Assembly (NCBI RefSeq): GCF_025642115.1
Contig: NZ_CP106753.1
Coordinates: forward strand, 4,122,521 to 4,186,520
Reading direction: 5' to 3'
DNA length: 64,000 bases
Source of the DNA: Chitiniphilus purpureus
GTDB taxonomy: Bacteria > Pseudomonadota > Gammaproteobacteria > Burkholderiales > Chitinibacteraceae
The notes beneath the pieces are model-generated. The model was given only the letters and a program-made list of their open reading frames with translations, had not been told where the DNA came from and did not search any database. The translations under genes and the position numbers were made by a program. Positions 17,886 through 25,856 of the stretch are shown piece by piece (within the stretch, counting starts at the first letter, position 1; each line of letters opens with the position of its first letter).

Positions 17886-19507
17886 GCGTCGGCCGCGGGC
17901 GGCATGGAGGGTGTCGCCGGGATGCGCGCCAGGATGGCGGTTCCCTGGCCGGGCTGGCTGCGTACCTTGAATTCGCCGCCGAAGGCAAGCACGCGCTGCT
18001 CCATCCCGATCAAGCCGTGATGGCCGATCGGCCGGGCACGCAGATCGGCCGGATCGAAGCCCACACCGTCGTCGCGCACCGTCAGCACACTCCAGCCATC
18101 CTGGGTGCCGAGCGTCACCTGCAGCGTGGTCGCCTGTGCATACTTGGCCACATTGGTCAGTGCCTCCTGCGCAATGCGGTACAGCGCCAGCGCGGCGTCG
18201 TCCTCCGGCGGCAGCAAGCCGCTGCCCACGTCGAACTGCACCTGCCAGCCGTTGCGCGCGCCCTGCTCGTCCAGCAACATCGCCAGCGCATCACGCAGGC
18301 CCAGATGCCGTAGCGCGGAGGGACGCAGGTCTTCGATCAGACGGCGCTTCATCGCGATGCCGTCATCCAGCAGCGACAATGCCCGCACCAGTTTTTCCAG
18401 CACGGCCGGAGCGGCACCGGTGAGCTGACGCTTGATCCACGACAGGTCAAGCTTGATCGCGGTCAGCAACGAGCCCAGCTCGTCGTGCAGTTCGCGCGCC
18501 AGCCGGTGCCGTTCGTCCTCGCTCACCCGCTGCAGATAGCCTGCAAGTTCGGAGAGCTTGTGCGTGCGCTCCTGCACCCGCTGTTCCAGCACCTCGCGAT
18601 AGCGCGCCAGTTCGTCCTCGATCTGCTTTTGCTCGGTGATGTCATGCCCTTGCACGAAGATGCCCGAGACATGGCCGTCCTGCTCCACCACCGGCTGGCA
18701 GACCAGATCGACGAAGACCTGCACCGGCCCGCCGTCCTTGGCATTGCGGCGCAGCCGGGCGCTCAGGCCGCGCGCCACGAAGGGCTGGCCGGTGGCGAAT
18801 ACCCGATCCAGCGCATCGAGCAGGCTGCGCGGCCGCAGCTCGGCCAATGCTTCGCGCACCGGCCGCCCCAACAGCGGCCGGGCCCCCACCAGGCGCGAAA
18901 ACGCTTCGTTGGTCAATTCGAAGACATGCGTAGGGCCGCGCAGCACGCACATGAAGCCGGGCGCCTGGGCAAACAGACGGCGCAGATGGCGCGATTCGGC
19001 GTTGAGCAGGTCGTTGAGCTGCTGCATCTGCTCGGCGCGGCGCAGCACCTGGCCGCTGAGGGTGGCGGGCAGCGCACTATGGCGCGTCGCCGTCCGGTTG
19101 AGCTTGAGCCGCTGCAACGCGGTGATGTCCTCGACCAGCTGGATCACCTGGACCACGCTCCCGTCCGGCCCATGCACCGGCACGTGCGCACAGCTCCAGT
19201 AGCGATCGTCGAATACCGGCCTGTCGTCTTCCTGGTAGAGCAGGATCTTGTAGTGCAACAGCGGGATGACATCGCCGACACCATGGTCGCGCACCCGCTC
19301 CAGCGAGCGTTGCAGTTGGCGTTGCGCCGCGTCGTCCAGCGCATCGGGGGCGCAGGGATACGCCTCGAACAGATAGCGGCCGATCAGGGTGGAGGCCGGG
19401 CGGCCGGTGACCGCCAGATAGGCCCGGTTTGCCGCGATGATCACAAAATCACGGTCCATCACCAGCAAGGGTGCGGGCGCGGCGTCGAAGAACGCTTGGT
19501 AATCCAT
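17882..19507 (-). CDS. PAS-PAS sensor histidine kinase, HisKA_3 (NarX/UhpB type)
   Basis: A 541-residue soluble kinase. Two PAS domains (about 1-130 and 175-300) precede a coiled linker, a HisKA_3 domain with His341 in RELHDELGSLL and an HATPase domain (NVAKYA, DDGVGFD, GLIGMEQR). The dimerisation motif is nearly the same as in the CHASE3 kinase at 21590-23032, so the two are close paralogues. The ATG at 19507 is chosen; a GTG at 19528 is possible and neither has a clear ribosome site. It lies between a receiver-only regulator (19541-19978) and topoisomerase IB. Likely partners are that regulator and the NarL-type regulator at 20117-20755. Confidence 0.88.
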   Translation of the reverse strand: MDYQAFFDAAPAPLLVMDRDFVIIAANRAYLAVTGRPASTLIGRYLFEAYPCAPDALDDAAQRQLQRSLERVRDHGVGDVIPLLHYKILLYQEDDRPVFDDRYWSCAHVPVHGPDGSVVQVIQLVEDITALQRLKLNRTATRHSALPATLSGQVLRRAEQMQQLNDLLNAESRHLRRLFAQAPGFMCVLRGPTHVFELTNEAFSRLVGARPLLGRPVREALAELRPRSLLDALDRVFATGQPFVARGLSARLRRNAKDGGPVQVFVDLVCQPVVEQDGHVSGIFVQGHDITEQKQIEDELARYREVLEQRVQERTHKLSELAGYLQRVSEDERHRLARELHDELGSLLTAIKLDLSWIKRQLTGAAPAVLEKLVRALSLLDDGIAMKRRLIEDLRPSALRHLGLRDALAMLLDEQGARNGWQVQFDVGSGLLPPEDDAALALYRIAQEALTNVAKYAQATTLQVTLGTQDGWSVLTVRDDGVGFDPADLRARPIGHHGLIGMEQRVLAFGGEFKVRSQPGQGTAILARIPATPSMPPAADA

Positions 19508-19540
19508 CGGGTCGGCAGTGTGGGGCACGGGAGAAAGGGC

Positions 19541-19978
19541 TCAGGCGATGTGCCGCAGGCGCTCGGCTTCGGTCTCGATGGTCTGGATGGCCTGGTCAAA
19601 ATGCAGCGACTTGTCGAAGAAATAGTCGACGCCCAATGCGCGCGCGCGCTGCTCATAGATCGGAAACGCATGGTTGGTCAGCACGACGCGCACCGGCGCC
19701 AGCGCCTCGCCGGCGTGGTTCTGGGCCAGGTAGCGCAACACCTCGAACCCGGTGCCCACTCGCAGTTCGAGATCGACCACCAGCAGATCGAATGATTGCT
19801 GCTTGAGCTTGGAGACGGCCTCCTCGGCGGTGGCTGCGGTCGCTGCGAATACGATGTAATCAATGGCGGACAGCGCATCGATCAGGGCCTCGCGGATCAC
19901 ATCGGAATCTTCGATCAGCATCACGCGCACCATCCGGGTGGCGATCTCATCCATTGCGGTTGTGGCTTCTGACATCAT
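19541..19978 (-). CDS. Receiver-only response regulator
   Basis: A 145-residue protein made of one receiver domain. Acidic residues in IEDSD and acceptor Asp69 in LLVVDLELR are visible, while the C-terminal lysine region reads DKSLHFD. There is no output domain. It starts with ATGATG at 19978 (second ATG at 19975) and ends 33 bases before the sensor kinase gene, so both are probably in one operon with topoisomerase IB. It may relay or compete for phosphate between the two HisKA_3 kinases and the NarL-type regulator next to it. Confidence 0.85.
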   Translation of the reverse strand: MMSEATTAMDEIATRMVRVMLIEDSDVIREALIDALSAIDYIVFAATAATAEEAVSKLKQQSFDLLVVDLELRVGTGFEVLRYLAQNHAGEALAPVRVVLTNHAFPIYEQRARALGVDYFFDKSLHFDQAIQTIETEAERLRHIA

Positions 19979-20116
19979 TCAACTGCATCTTCTCGTCTCG
20001 GGCCCGCACCCATGCGGCACGCGGTGCGTACGACTCGATAATGGGCACCCGCTCTCAGCCCAAGCACTGCATCCTCCCCGTAGGCAAAGCGCCTACCCCA
20101 ACCTGCGCCATGGCGA

Positions 20117-20755
20117 TCAACTGATCAACTCGTTCTTGATGGCGTAGTAGGTCAGATCCGCATTGGTCTTGAGATTCATCTTTTCCAGCACCCGGGTACG
20201 GTAGGTGCTGACGGTCTTCACGCTAAGGAACAGCTCCTCGGCGATCTCGGTCGGCGACTTGCCGCTCGCCAGCTTGAAGAACACCTGGAACTCCCGCTCG
20301 GACAGCGTCTCATGCAGCCGCTTTTCGCTCGGATGGGTCAGCTCGGTGGCCAACAGGTCAGCCAGCTCCATCGAGAGATAGCGGCGTCCGGCGCAGATCA
20401 CGCGGATCGCACGGATGATCTCGTCCGGGTCCGCGTCCTTGGACAGGTAGCCACGGCAGCCCGACCGGATCAGGTTGAGCGCGTACTGTTCCTGGGCGAA
20501 GCCGGACAGGATCAGCACCGGCATCTGCGGGCAGATGCGCTGCAGATCGCGCAAGGTGTCCACGCCGTTCTTGTCGGGCATGGAGATATCAAGGATGGCG
20601 ATATCGAAGCTCTCCTTGCGCACGAGCTGCAGCGCTTCCAGCCCGGAAGCAGCTTCGCCGGCCACACCGAGGTCGTCTTCCAGTTCGATCAACGCCCTGA
20701 GGCCCGAGCGCACGATCTTGTGGTCATCCACGAGCAGTACGCGTTTTTTCATCAT
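20117..20755 (-). CDS. NarL/FixJ-type response regulator
   Basis: A 212-residue DNA-binding regulator. The receiver has acidic residues in VDDHK, acceptor Asp56 in IAILDISMPD and Lys in LSKDAD; a LuxR-type HTH follows (LSEREFQVFFKLASGKSPTEIA..., about 148-205). The first ATG of the MMKK start is kept because GGAG lies ten bases upstream; the much longer open frame above it belongs to another gene's territory. HisKA_3 kinases normally pair with this class, so the kinases at 17882-19507 and 21590-23032 are the likely partners. Possible binding sites are the palindromes at 20780-20797 and 21553-21572. Confidence 0.92.
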   Translation of the reverse strand: MMKKRVLLVDDHKIVRSGLRALIELEDDLGVAGEAASGLEALQLVRKESFDIAILDISMPDKNGVDTLRDLQRICPQMPVLILSGFAQEQYALNLIRSGCRGYLSKDADPDEIIRAIRVICAGRRYLSMELADLLATELTHPSEKRLHETLSEREFQVFFKLASGKSPTEIAEELFLSVKTVSTYRTRVLEKMNLKTNADLTYYAIKNELIS

Positions 20756-20779
20756 GTCGATGCAACTCCAAGATTCACT

Positions 20780-20797
20780 GCTACACGACAGTGTAGC
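20780..20797. promoter_or_regulatory. Inverted repeat before the NarL-type regulator
   Basis: GCTACAC and GTGTAGC form a perfect 7-base inverted repeat around GACA, 25 bases upstream of the regulator's ATG and just downstream of the ferritin-like gene's stop. It could be an operator for autoregulation or an RNA hairpin between the two genes; no T run follows. Confidence 0.4.
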
Positions 20798-20804
20798 GCC
20801 GCGC

Positions 20805-21341
20805 TCACGTGCGCTGCGCCAACCAATCGGATAGCGCCTCGGCATGCTCTTCTTGCGCGGCAAGGATGTCCTGCAACAATCGCCACGTATCCCGCTCCCT
20901 GCCTTCGACCAGCCGGGCCAGCCGGCGGCAGGTATCGGCAGCGGCGCGTTCGGCAACAAGGCCGGCGCGCAGCATGTCGTCCAATGTCGTCGGCACGGGC
21001 TCGTCGGCCTGGCCATGGACCAGCAGGCCCACCGGCGAAAAATCGGGGGTACTGCCCAGCCGTACGATACGCTCCGCGATGCGTTCGGCGTAGGCCGTCT
21101 TCTCGTCGGCCAAGCGCCTGAACTCAGCAGCGACCGCGACCGAGGCCCAACCACGTGCCACGACGGCGTAACCACGATAACGCAAGGCACGGACCAATTC
21201 CGCACCCAGCAATTGATCGAGCACGGCAAGTGCACGTCGGTCGATGTCAGCGACGCGGCCGGTATGCCACTCCGAGGCTTGCGCCTGTCCGGCATGCCTA
21301 TGCGGCTGGCCTGTCCGGGCATGAAATCCGGAAGCAACCAT
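20805..21341 (-). CDS. Ferritin-like protein with altered diiron site
   Basis: A 178-residue helical protein resembling bacterioferritin: AVLDQLLGAELVRALRYRGYAV matches the first helix region and AERIAERIVRLGSTPD the second. By hand alignment several ferroxidase ligands appear changed: the ExxH of helix two reads with Lys and Tyr (EKTAYAER) and the last ExxH reads QEEH. The protein may therefore not oxidise iron, or the alignment may be off by some residues. A strong AAGGAGG precedes the ATG at 21341, so the longer frame to 21482 is rejected. It is transcribed towards the NarL-type regulator and away from the CHASE3 kinase. Confidence 0.7.
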   Translation of the reverse strand: MVASGFHARTGQPHRHAGQAQASEWHTGRVADIDRRALAVLDQLLGAELVRALRYRGYAVVARGWASVAVAAEFRRLADEKTAYAERIAERIVRLGSTPDFSPVGLLVHGQADEPVPTTLDDMLRAGLVAERAAADTCRRLARLVEGRERDTWRLLQDILAAQEEHAEALSDWLAQRT

Positions 21342-21552
21342 ACGCTCCTCCTTGCCGTCACGTGCTGCTGCGCCGCAATCAGCTGGTATGTTATAAGCGG
21401 GAGGGTCGGACAGCGCGGCGAAGTGCTTCATCAGGCACCGCCAACCCGCCGCCGGGGCAGAGGGATACAGCGCCCCCGCCACCCCTCTTGTATCTTGTTG
21501 CGGAATTTACGATGCCGGCTCACGCCGCAGTAGGCGGCACGGACTGAAGGTT

Positions 21553-21572
21553 TTGTCAGAATCCACTGACAA
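21553..21572. promoter_or_regulatory. Palindromic site before the CHASE3 kinase gene
   Basis: TTGTCAG and CTGACAA form a perfect 7-base inverted repeat with a 6-base spacer, 17 bases upstream of the kinase ATG. Its place in the divergent region between the ferritin-like gene and the kinase suggests an operator, perhaps for the NarL-type regulator. It could also fold in the leader RNA and mask translation. Confidence 0.4.
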
Positions 21573-21589
21573 GGACTCCTACAAAAACA

Positions 21590-23032
21590 ATGAAACAGCT
21601 GTTGGACAAAGCTTACGCAGTGGCGCGCCAGCTCGGCTGGCGCCTCTGCCTGACGCTGCTCGCCTGTATCGTCTCGGCGCTGCTGTCGTTCGGCATCCAT
21701 GTGATGTGGATCGAACACTCCGAAGCGCAGTTGCGGGCCATGGTGGCCACCCGGGCGCGGCTCGAACTCCTTGCCCGGATCGACAGTGCGCTGGTGCGCG
21801 CCGAAAGCGCGCAGCGTGGCTACCTCATCATGGGCAACAGCAGCTATCTCGCACCCTACGACCGGCGCGCCGAGGAGGCACGCAATGCGCTGGCGCGGCT
21901 GCAGGAGGACGTGTCGCGCGATCCGGCCGCCCGGCAACGACTGGCGGCGGCATTGCGCCGGCTGACGCTGATGGCAGGCGAACGGCTGGCGGAGATGGAT
22001 CTGACCATCCGCTTCGTCCGCCAGGGGAGCCTGGACCAGGCCCACCATATCATCGCCACCGGGGCCGGGCTCAGGAAAAGCCTACAGATCTCCGGCGCGA
22101 TCGAGGCATTGACCGGCTTCGAACAGCAATATCTGCAAGGGCAGCGCAGTGGCCGCAAGGCGCAGATGCATCTGATGTTCATCTCGCTGGCCGCCACCGC
22201 GTTGTTGACCGTGCTGCTGGTGCTGCTGACCGTGCAGCGACTACTGCGCGAATTAGCCCGGCGCCAACGCGAAACGGACGAGCTGGCGCGCCACCAGGCT
22301 GAACTGGACCGGCTGGTCCAGGAACGCACCGTGCAGATGGAAAAGCTGGCGATCGAATACCAGGTGGACGTGGAGCGCGAGCGCTACAAGCTTTCCCGCG
22401 AGCTGCACGACGAGCTGGGAGCTATCCTCACCGCCACCAAGATCGACCTGTCCTGGATTCAGCGCCAGATCAAGGACAACTACCCGCTGGTGGTGGACAA
22501 GCTCAACAAGACATTGCGCAACCTGGATCAGGGCATCCAGTTCAAGCGCCAGGTGGTACAGGCCCTGCATCCGACCCTGCTCTCGACATTCGGGCTCACC
22601 GCGGCAATCCGGGCGCACGCGGAAGAAGCCGCGCAGCGCAGCAACTGGACGCTGACCCTCAACCTGCCCGATGGCACCGAACGGGTGGACGACGTGCTCG
22701 CGCTGATCGTCTACCGGGTGCTGCAGGAGACGCTGAACAATGCGGCCAAATACGCACAGGCCGACCATGTATCGATCAGCCTGATCAGCGACGACGACTA
22801 TCTGAAGCTGGAAATCGAAGACAACGGCGTCGGCATGAACCTGCAACGCCTGCCCGAAGGCACGCATGGGCTGCAGGGGATGCGCCACCGGGTGATCGCG
22901 GTGGGCGGCAAGATCGATATCCACAGCGAACCGGGCCGCGGTGTATTTACCTGTGCGCTGATTCCCAAGACCATCCGCAGCACCCGCAGCGGGCCGAATG
23001 CTATAGCGCCTGCCGATGTAAGAAACGTTTGA
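21590..23032 (+). CDS. CHASE3 sensor histidine kinase, HisKA_3
   Basis: A 480-residue inner-membrane kinase. Transmembrane segments at about 20-40 and 195-217 flank a periplasmic helical CHASE3 domain (RIDSALVRAESAQRGYLI is typical). A coiled linker leads to HisKA_3 with His273 in RELHDELGAIL and an HATPase (NNAAKYA, EDNGVGMN, GLQGMRHR). The dimerisation motif is close to that of the PAS-PAS kinase at 17882-19507. The gene is divergent from the ferritin-like gene and its 3' end overlaps the convergent C-X10-C gene by 32 bases. The signal sensed is unknown. Confidence 0.9.
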   Translation: MKQLLDKAYAVARQLGWRLCLTLLACIVSALLSFGIHVMWIEHSEAQLRAMVATRARLELLARIDSALVRAESAQRGYLIMGNSSYLAPYDRRAEEARNALARLQEDVSRDPAARQRLAAALRRLTLMAGERLAEMDLTIRFVRQGSLDQAHHIIATGAGLRKSLQISGAIEALTGFEQQYLQGQRSGRKAQMHLMFISLAATALLTVLLVLLTVQRLLRELARRQRETDELARHQAELDRLVQERTVQMEKLAIEYQVDVERERYKLSRELHDELGAILTATKIDLSWIQRQIKDNYPLVVDKLNKTLRNLDQGIQFKRQVVQALHPTLLSTFGLTAAIRAHAEEAAQRSNWTLTLNLPDGTERVDDVLALIVYRVLQETLNNAAKYAQADHVSISLISDDDYLKLEIEDNGVGMNLQRLPEGTHGLQGMRHRVIAVGGKIDIHSEPGRGVFTCALIPKTIRSTRSGPNAIAPADVRNV

Positions 23033-23543
23033 CGCAGCGGTCGCGCACATCGGAACGGTCGTCGGTGCAATTGAGCGCAGCCCGTCGGAAATCGCTGTCC
23101 TCGCCGATGCCGGCGGCAAGGCTGTCATAGGACACGAAGGCGTCGGCATTGCGCTTCAGATCCGCAAGCGCGGTGTTGCGCTGCTCGCTTGCCTGCTGCC
23201 GGCAGGCCGCGCCGCGGCCGGTGCCGCTGCGCTCGCAGCGGGCGCTTTCCAGCGTGTAGAGCGCTTCGACCTTGTTGCGGGCGGCGCGCAACCGCGCGGC
23301 GGCGGTGTTTTCAAGCTCGGCACGCGCATCCTCCTGCGCGATGGTGCGATCCAGCTGCGCCTCTTCCAGGCAGCGCTGCCGTGCGTCACCCCCTTGCTGC
23401 ACGCAGGATACGGCCTGCTGGCGGAACATGCGCTCGCCTTCCCCCGCAGGATCGATCCCGGTCGCACCGGACGGCAACGCCAGTCCCAGCAGCGCAACAT
23501 GGCCCAGGCAGACCGTTACGCGATACCACATCTTCTTTCCCAT
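23001..23543 (-). CDS. Secreted C-X10-C repeat protein, period 56 (paralogue of 25196-25777)
   Basis: A 180-residue protein of unknown function with an N-terminal signal peptide (to about residue 28). Six cysteines form three C-X10-C pairs at 47/58, 103/114 and 159/170, repeating exactly every 56 residues, i.e. eight heptads, within an Ala/Arg/Glu-rich helical sequence. This suggests a periplasmic coiled structure stapled by disulfides. The ATG at 23543 has AGGAGA upstream. The gene lies behind the entericidin gene and its 3' end overlaps the convergent kinase. The same architecture recurs in the protein at 25196-25777. Confidence 0.75.
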   Translation of the reverse strand: MGKKMWYRVTVCLGHVALLGLALPSGATGIDPAGEGERMFRQQAVSCVQQGGDARQRCLEEAQLDRTIAQEDARAELENTAAARLRAARNKVEALYTLESARCERSGTGRGAACRQQASEQRNTALADLKRNADAFVSYDSLAAGIGEDSDFRRAALNCTDDRSDVRDRCVKRFLHRQAL

Positions 23544-23603
23544 GACCTTCTCCTGGGACCCGTCCGCCAGCGCCGGCAACGGCGAGGCGGGCGGGCCCTC
23601 CAA

Positions 23604-23741
23604 CTACTTCTTGGCGTCTTCCGCGGCGCCTTGCAGCTTTTCGCCGCCGCGCTCGATGTCCTTGCCTGCGCCTTGGACGGTATTGCAGGCACTCAGCAGG
23701 GTCAGGCAGGCCAGGCTGAGCAATGCGAGGATGCGTTTCAT
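23604..23741 (-). CDS. Entericidin A/B family lipoprotein
   Basis: A 45-residue small lipoprotein. A short basic and hydrophobic signal ends in LLSAC, giving lipidated Cys19; the mature part NTVQGAGKDIERGGEKLQGA is the typical amphipathic entericidin sequence. Entericidins sit in the cell envelope and are stress- or stationary-phase linked; EcnA/EcnB form an antidote/toxin pair in E. coli, but only one gene is seen here. AAGGAG precedes the ATG. It lies between the AI-2E family gene and a C-X10-C gene on the same strand. Confidence 0.9.
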   Translation of the reverse strand: MKRILALLSLACLTLLSACNTVQGAGKDIERGGEKLQGAAEDAKK

Positions 23742-23901
23742 GAGCGTTTCTCCTTGTTTGATGGCGCCTTCGGCGAAGGCGGCACGGCAAGCGACGCAAC
23801 GCGCTGCCTGGGTGTAAATCTAGGGGCAAGCACGATGCACGGGCCATTGCATGGCTGCGGATTGTGACGTAGGAATGGGACGACAGATCAAGGAGTTGGG
23901 G

Positions 23902-25077
23902 TCAGTTCATCAGCCACAGCAACGCCCGGCCGCGATGCATCCGGTCCAACACTGCGCGCATCATCACCGCCAGTGCCGGCCCCAGGATCAGCCCCCATAC
24001 GCCCCACAGCCAGCCCCACAGCATCATCGAGACAAAGATCGAGGTCTGGTTGACGCGCGAGAGCCGGCTTTGCATCCACGACACCAACAGGGTACCGACC
24101 AGCGAGGCCCCGAGGACCAGGCCGCTTGCCAGCATCAGCGCAAGTAGCAGGCTGCCCAGCTGCAGGTAACTGACGCCGAAGGCGAGCGCACCGAACAGGG
24201 CCATGCCGATATAGGGCACGAAGTGCAGCAGCGCGGCAGTGACACCCCAGCCGACCGGATTCTCCAGGCCGAACACCGCGAACGTGGCGCAGGTGAACAG
24301 GCCGATCACCACGTTGGAAATCAACAGCACCCCGACATACAGCCGCAGCTGGTGCAGCGGCTCGCGCAGCAGGTTGCGCGCGCACGGGCGCGTGCACTGT
24401 GCCAGGCGCAGCACCCGCAACAGCCCCCGGGTCAGCCGCGGCATCTCCAACAGCGAGAGAAAGGTCATCAACAGAATGACGGTCAGCTTGGAGACCATCA
24501 CCAGCACCGAACTCGTCGCCAGGATGGCGGTGTCCTTGAGCAGCGACGCCTGGGCCACCGGACCGGTGGACGTCGCAGCGGGCACGGGCGCGGCCATCGG
24601 CGCCGAGGCGGTCGCGTTCAGCGACTGTTCCAGCCGGTTCAGCGAACCACCCACCCGCGTCAGCAGATTATCCGGATCATGCTGCAGCTGTCCGATCTTG
24701 CCGGCCAGCTTCTGCGCCAGCTCCGGCACGCGTTCCGCGGCCAGTGCCACCTGCTGGCCGAAGAACATCACACCGCCGCCGATCACGCCACTGACCGCCA
24801 GCACGACCAGCACCGTCGCCAACGCGCGCGACGGCACCACCCGCATGCACAGCACGACCACCGGATCGAGCAGCAGCGCAAGCAGCAACCCCACGAACAC
24901 CGGCACCAGCATGTCGCGCGCCAACCCCATCAGCGCCAGCACCAGCACCGCTGCAAACAGCCCCGACAACGGCCCGCTCGCAAGCAGCATCAGTGAAAGC
25001 CGGCGCAGGACAGTACCCGTCGGCAGCGCCTCGCTGCGCGGTTCAGGTTCGATGACGACGGTTGGGTTCGGCTTCAT
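23902..25077 (-). CDS. AI-2E family membrane transporter
   Basis: A 391-residue inner-membrane protein of the AI-2E/PerM exporter family. It has two early helices, a helical extracytoplasmic region of about 110 residues including an Ala/Pro/Ser-rich insert near 160-175, and a C-terminal block of about six helices ending in WGWLWGVWGLILGPALAV, typical of the family. Family members export autoinducer-2 or other solutes, or act as Na+/H+ antiporters, so the substrate here is open. GGAG lies six bases before the ATG at 25077; a GTG at 25089 is less likely. It follows a terminator at 25110-25138. Confidence 0.87.
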   Translation of the reverse strand: MKPNPTVVIEPEPRSEALPTGTVLRRLSLMLLASGPLSGLFAAVLVLALMGLARDMLVPVFVGLLLALLLDPVVVLCMRVVPSRALATVLVVLAVSGVIGGGVMFFGQQVALAAERVPELAQKLAGKIGQLQHDPDNLLTRVGGSLNRLEQSLNATASAPMAAPVPAATSTGPVAQASLLKDTAILATSSVLVMVSKLTVILLMTFLSLLEMPRLTRGLLRVLRLAQCTRPCARNLLREPLHQLRLYVGVLLISNVVIGLFTCATFAVFGLENPVGWGVTAALLHFVPYIGMALFGALAFGVSYLQLGSLLLALMLASGLVLGASLVGTLLVSWMQSRLSRVNQTSIFVSMMLWGWLWGVWGLILGPALAVMMRAVLDRMHRGRALLWLMN

Positions 25078-25109
25078 GCGGCGCTCCACGCAGGGCGCTT
25101 ACGCCCGAT

Positions 25110-25138
25110 AAAAAACACCGGCGCCACGGGCCGGTGTC
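25110..25138 (-). terminator. Rho-independent terminator after the C-X10-C gene
   Basis: ACACCGGC (25115-25122) pairs with GCCGGTGT (25130-25137). On the minus strand the stem is followed by a run of T (25110-25115). A second perfect stem without a T run (ACCGGCCGG at 25164-25172 with its complement at 25181-25189) lies just upstream. Confidence 0.8.
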
Positions 25139-25195
25139 GAACTATCCATCCAGCAGGAACCGGACCGGCCGGGCTTTCGGCCGGCCGGTACCGAC

Positions 25196-25777
25196 CTACT
25201 TGTTGTTCAGACGGCGCTCGGCGTCGTCCAGGCAGACCCGCTTGGCGTCGCCGGCCAGATCGTCACAGCGCTCCTTGGCCACCTTGTAGTCCGCCTCGCG
25301 CTGCTTGCGCTCGGCCTCGGCCTGGGCACGTTGCTCGCGATCGGCGGCACGCAGGTTGGCCTTGTCGATGTCCTCGCCCGCATCGGCCTCGGCCAGCGCC
25401 TTGTCGCGCGCCGCCTTGGCTTCCTTCATGCACACGTCCTTCTTGTTGCCGGCGAAGTCGTCGCATTGCTCTTCGCGCACTTCGTACTCGGCCTTGGCGC
25501 GGACACGGATGGCCTCGGCACGCGCATCCGGCGTGTTCTTGCCTAGTGCATCCAGCTCGGCGAGCGCGATATCACGATCGGCCTTGACGCGTTCCTGGCA
25601 GACATCCTTGGCGTTGCCGGACAGGCCTTTGCACTGGGCCTTGCCGGTGTCGTAGCGTTCCTGGATGGTGCGCCGTTGCGCTTCATGCTCGTCGGCGGCG
25701 GCGTGGGCTGCGCCGGCCGCGGCAAAGACGAGACTGGCGGCAAACAGGATCGGGTGCAGTCGGATGGGTTTGTTCAT
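25196..25777 (-). CDS. Secreted C-X10-C repeat protein (paralogue of 23001-23543)
   Basis: A 193-residue protein of unknown function. A cleavable signal peptide ends near AHA (residues 24-26). The mature part is almost wholly charged helix with three C-X10-C units at Cys49/60, 105/116 and 171/182, each with the pattern C-x-x-[LF]-[SA]-G-[ND]-x-K-x-V-C. The first two are 56 residues apart and the last two 66. Likely periplasmic, with disulfide-closed helical hairpins. AAAGGAG precedes the ATG at 25777. Downstream of csbD on the same strand and ended by the terminator at 25110-25138. Databases may label such proteins TolA-like, which reflects composition only. Confidence 0.75.
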   Translation of the reverse strand: MNKPIRLHPILFAASLVFAAAGAAHAAADEHEAQRRTIQERYDTGKAQCKGLSGNAKDVCQERVKADRDIALAELDALGKNTPDARAEAIRVRAKAEYEVREEQCDDFAGNKKDVCMKEAKAARDKALAEADAGEDIDKANLRAADREQRAQAEAERKQREADYKVAKERCDDLAGDAKRVCLDDAERRLNNK

Positions 25778-25856
25778 GCGTTGCTCCTTTGTGCTTGTTG
25801 GTCTTGTGTAGTGTGTGGATCTGTCTGCGCCGCCACGATCCGGCGGCGGCAGGACA

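Noticed and set aside
20756..21361. N-terminal extension of the NarL-type regulator frame
   Set aside because: The region is covered in another frame by the ferritin-like gene, which has a strong ribosome site; the regulator's receiver begins at the ATG at 20755.
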